Of a stretch of 64,000 nt of DNA, positions 61,456 through 64,000 are shown piece after piece. The notes beneath the pieces were generated by a model, which worked only from the letters and a program-made list of their open reading frames with translations, did not search any database and was not told the DNA's origin. The position numbers and the translations under genes are program-made. Origin of the DNA: Diprion similis (lineage: Eukaryota; Arthropoda; Insecta; Hymenoptera; Diprionidae); contig NC_060106.1 of assembly GCF_021155765.1 (NCBI RefSeq), positions 21,416,031 to 21,480,030 of the forward strand, read 5' to 3'. The first letter of the stretch is position 1. Each line of letters opens with the position of its first letter.

Positions 61456-64000
61456 CCCAGAGTAACAAAATTCAGACCAAAATATTGAGTGTAAAAATGT
61501 CTAGCTCAAAGGGTTAAACCTCACAACTTCGTTCTGAAAGAGTAAATCAAACGTTTCGAGGCTGTTGGAGCTAGTCGAGAGAGCACTTAAGCTTCTTACC
61601 GTGGCCCTTCGAACCACACGCAAGTTCGACGTGTTCCAACATCCATATTCATCCGCTGATTTTCTCACGTTCTAATATTGTTCAAAAAACACGATCGAAA
61701 TCTCATCTTGAGTGCATGGTTTTGCTGATATTTTCAAAGCCAGTTTCAACAGAATTCTGTCTATGATGCTGGGGAGTGATTAAAAATCCAAGATTTCCTG
61801 CACTGTGTAAATTACGAGGGATAGACTTATGTATACTTATAACTAATACGCGTAACGTGGTGTATTTAACATGAGACGCACTGACCACGTGCTCACCATT
61901 TAATTAATGGTAGGTTTGTTTTCACACTTGTGATTGTAGTAGTAGCGGCAGATGCAGGTACTGCTTTGAGCTTCTGAATAGCTGGTAATAACGAAGATGA
62001 AGAAAAAGGAGAAGTAGAAGAATGTGGAGAGATGTAGTGAGAGCAAAGACTCGTTTACAGCTGCTTGGATAGGGTCCCACATTGTTCTCTTTCCGTCATC
62101 CTTTGATGCTCGCGAAACGTAATCTGCGTATTGTTATCATTCCTTGCAAGTATGTGAAATATCATAGGTACTAGCTAAATAGAAAATACATATTCACTGC
62201 ATCGAGGTGAAATTAAGTCATAAATTATTACTAGAAGTGCCGATAACTGGTTCACTGAAAAAGGTAGTTTACAGGAGAGAGCGATGAAAATTTATTTATA
62301 TATTTCAGAGAACGCTCTCTTCCTTCGCCCCCGTAAAATTAAACGGGGCTTGTTAGTTAGACCGTTCAATCGCGTCCATCTGACTTGTTGTAACGAGTAT
62401 ATTTGTCAGTGGAGCTATTACGTTGCCTGATGGTTAACGTAGACCATCGCTGGGTGGCGTCTGAACCTCTTCGTAGAACGATGAAAAAGAAGACGGAAAA
62501 AGAGGAGATAGACAGCTAGATGCATGCCTAGAACAGCATATATCGAGAGCTCGATACGTCGCCCCTGCAGCTCTTCCTCGGCAGCACAGCAACGTCATCA
62601 GCTATCTTTATTCTTCGCGCGTTCCAATGCCTCGTCTCGTTTTACTATTTATCGATGCACACCCCAACACGTGCAGTCTTCGCTATACCGCGGCGTGATT
62701 GTCGAGGGAAAAATCTCTTCTGTCTATCTACGACCTTTTATCTTTCTCATTCTGGCCTTTTATCGACTACCTAGTCGATTGATCTCGTCCTTTTCTATCT
62801 TCAATTTAACAGTTTCAATGTCATTTCGATCCGTACTTGCTCTGCTCATCAGGGTTCAATTATTCTTTCATCCATTTACGTGGGTATAATGTGCGATTGA
62901 TCGTTAACACCAATAAAAATCAACGAGCATCGCCCCATCGTCATTTAAATTGCTGTCACTAAACACGTATGGAGTAGCATATACATAGATATACATAAGT
63001 ATATATATATATATCTTTATACGTGGATGCAACTTGTTTTGGCATCGAATCGGACGATGACGTTGCACTCTGCGGTTTATTAAGTGGGTGGAAAATGTGG
63101 TGGTGGTGGTCTGATAATTAAGGTTCAATGTAACTTCTTTACTTTCAACATCCTCTGGATTTACTTTTCAAATGAAAACTCATACCTATATTCTTTATAG
63201 ATGCACCTTACATTTTCTTCCTACTCACTTGTCGATATAAACTTTCAGCAGAGTATTTTAGCGCTTCGCTTTCCTGCTATATCACAATCACACCTGTAGA
63301 AATCGATCGTACTTTTGACACGATTCATACATGCGCGTTTATGATCTCCGAGCAACTAAATAGGCCGTACAGCACACACAAGTGGATGGAATTTCAGAGT
63401 CAAATTTAGCCGCACTCTTCTAGGCATGCATCGTCGGTTCGTCTCTCGACGGTCTCTAATTGCGTATAGCAGTATAGCATATATTCTCCTTCTAATGGCC
63501 CGTGTATAATCATATACAGGGTGATCTTCTCATTCTGAACATCCCGTTAGATGGGATTTTTAACACCATAACCGAAGTAGCGATAAACGTGTTTCTTAGA
63601 GTTCAGACTAGAGTTATTGTGAAGGGTCTCGAAGTGGTCACAGGACAACGTATTCAACTTACACCCTCAATGCCTATAGATACAATATTTCTGCACAAAT
63701 CGGTTGGAGTTCGTAATAATAAAAATCTCGTTATTAGTTCGCAACCTTTATAAAAACGCGTAGTATATAAACATATTATTCTTTTGCTGACTCAGTACCT
63801 TCGAAGTCATTCTAAATAGTTATAAGACGGTGATAATTTATCTAAACCTCGTATTTCTGCCTCAATCCTTTTCAAGAATCATCAACAACAACAACTATTC
63901 TTAGCGATAAACGTTAGCTCGAGAACTTTATGTACGAAGAATAGTTTCTCTAGAAAAAAAAATCTTTTTACATACATAGACCCCCACTGCACTCTCATAT

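Larger units (their letters stand above)
59680..64000. other. Probable long intron or intergenic DNA at the right edge
   Basis: No exon can be supported. The region holds a pair of diverged direct repeats (61238-61455), a hairpin (60629-60666), a TA repeat near 63001-63015, and an 83-codon open frame at 63502-63753 that starts with GTG, lacks splice context and matches no family I know. Confidence 0.5.

Noticed and set aside
63502-63753. 83-codon open frame near the right end
   Set aside because: It starts with GTG, has no splice sites or family match, and lies in probable intron.
1-64000. CRISPR array, prophage, operon or defence island
   Set aside because: The window is intron-containing nuclear DNA; no spaced direct repeats of CRISPR type and no prokaryotic gene clusters are present.

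Overview
This is a eukaryotic nuclear window, most likely from an insect. It is AT-rich, the coding sequence is split into short GT-AG exons, no operons are visible, and microsatellites, poly(T) tracts and small inverted-repeat elements are scattered through it. The protein set (pigeon/GSAP, an Lbc-type RhoGEF, an insect-like lipid phosphate phosphatase) fits an arthropod. Base composition and repeat style suggest Hymenoptera, perhaps a sawfly, but that is inference only.

Eight genes can be built, seven of them with a recognised family. Their exon phases were checked by hand and close to whole numbers of codons in all except the gene at 21299-22398. From left to right: 1-12.1 kb has no protein gene I can support, but holds a 169-bp element with 28-bp perfect inverted ends near base 163 and an NRF1/Ewg-like palindrome at 11792. 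Next is a PAP2 lipid phosphate phosphatase (+, 12130-14466) and an unrecognised 272-residue gene (+, 15538-16768). COQ8, the atypical mitochondrial kinase of ubiquinone synthesis (-, 17049-20701), faces away from a small unrecognised gene (+, about 21299-22398). Pigeon/GSAP (-, 23901-28032) faces away from WDR89 (+, 29130-31201). About 6 kb of AT-rich non-coding DNA follows.

An Lbc/GEF-H1/AKAP13-type Rho guanine nucleotide exchange factor with C1, DH and PH domains (-, 37382-53503) fills the middle right. APRT (+, 54975-55885) and TBC1D31/WDR67 (-, 56171-58838) converge on each other. The last 4.3 kb looks like a promoter, a tiny first coding exon and the start of a long intron of a gene that continues beyond the window.

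The genes serve unrelated functions: lipid signalling, ubiquinone synthesis, gamma-secretase/trafficking, Rho signalling, purine salvage and a centriolar-satellite protein. I see no multi-gene system. The most useful observations are a second, phase-compatible C-terminal exon for the RhoGEF, a GC-AG intron in APRT, the inverted-repeat element, and NRF1-like palindromes at promoters and inside one intron.
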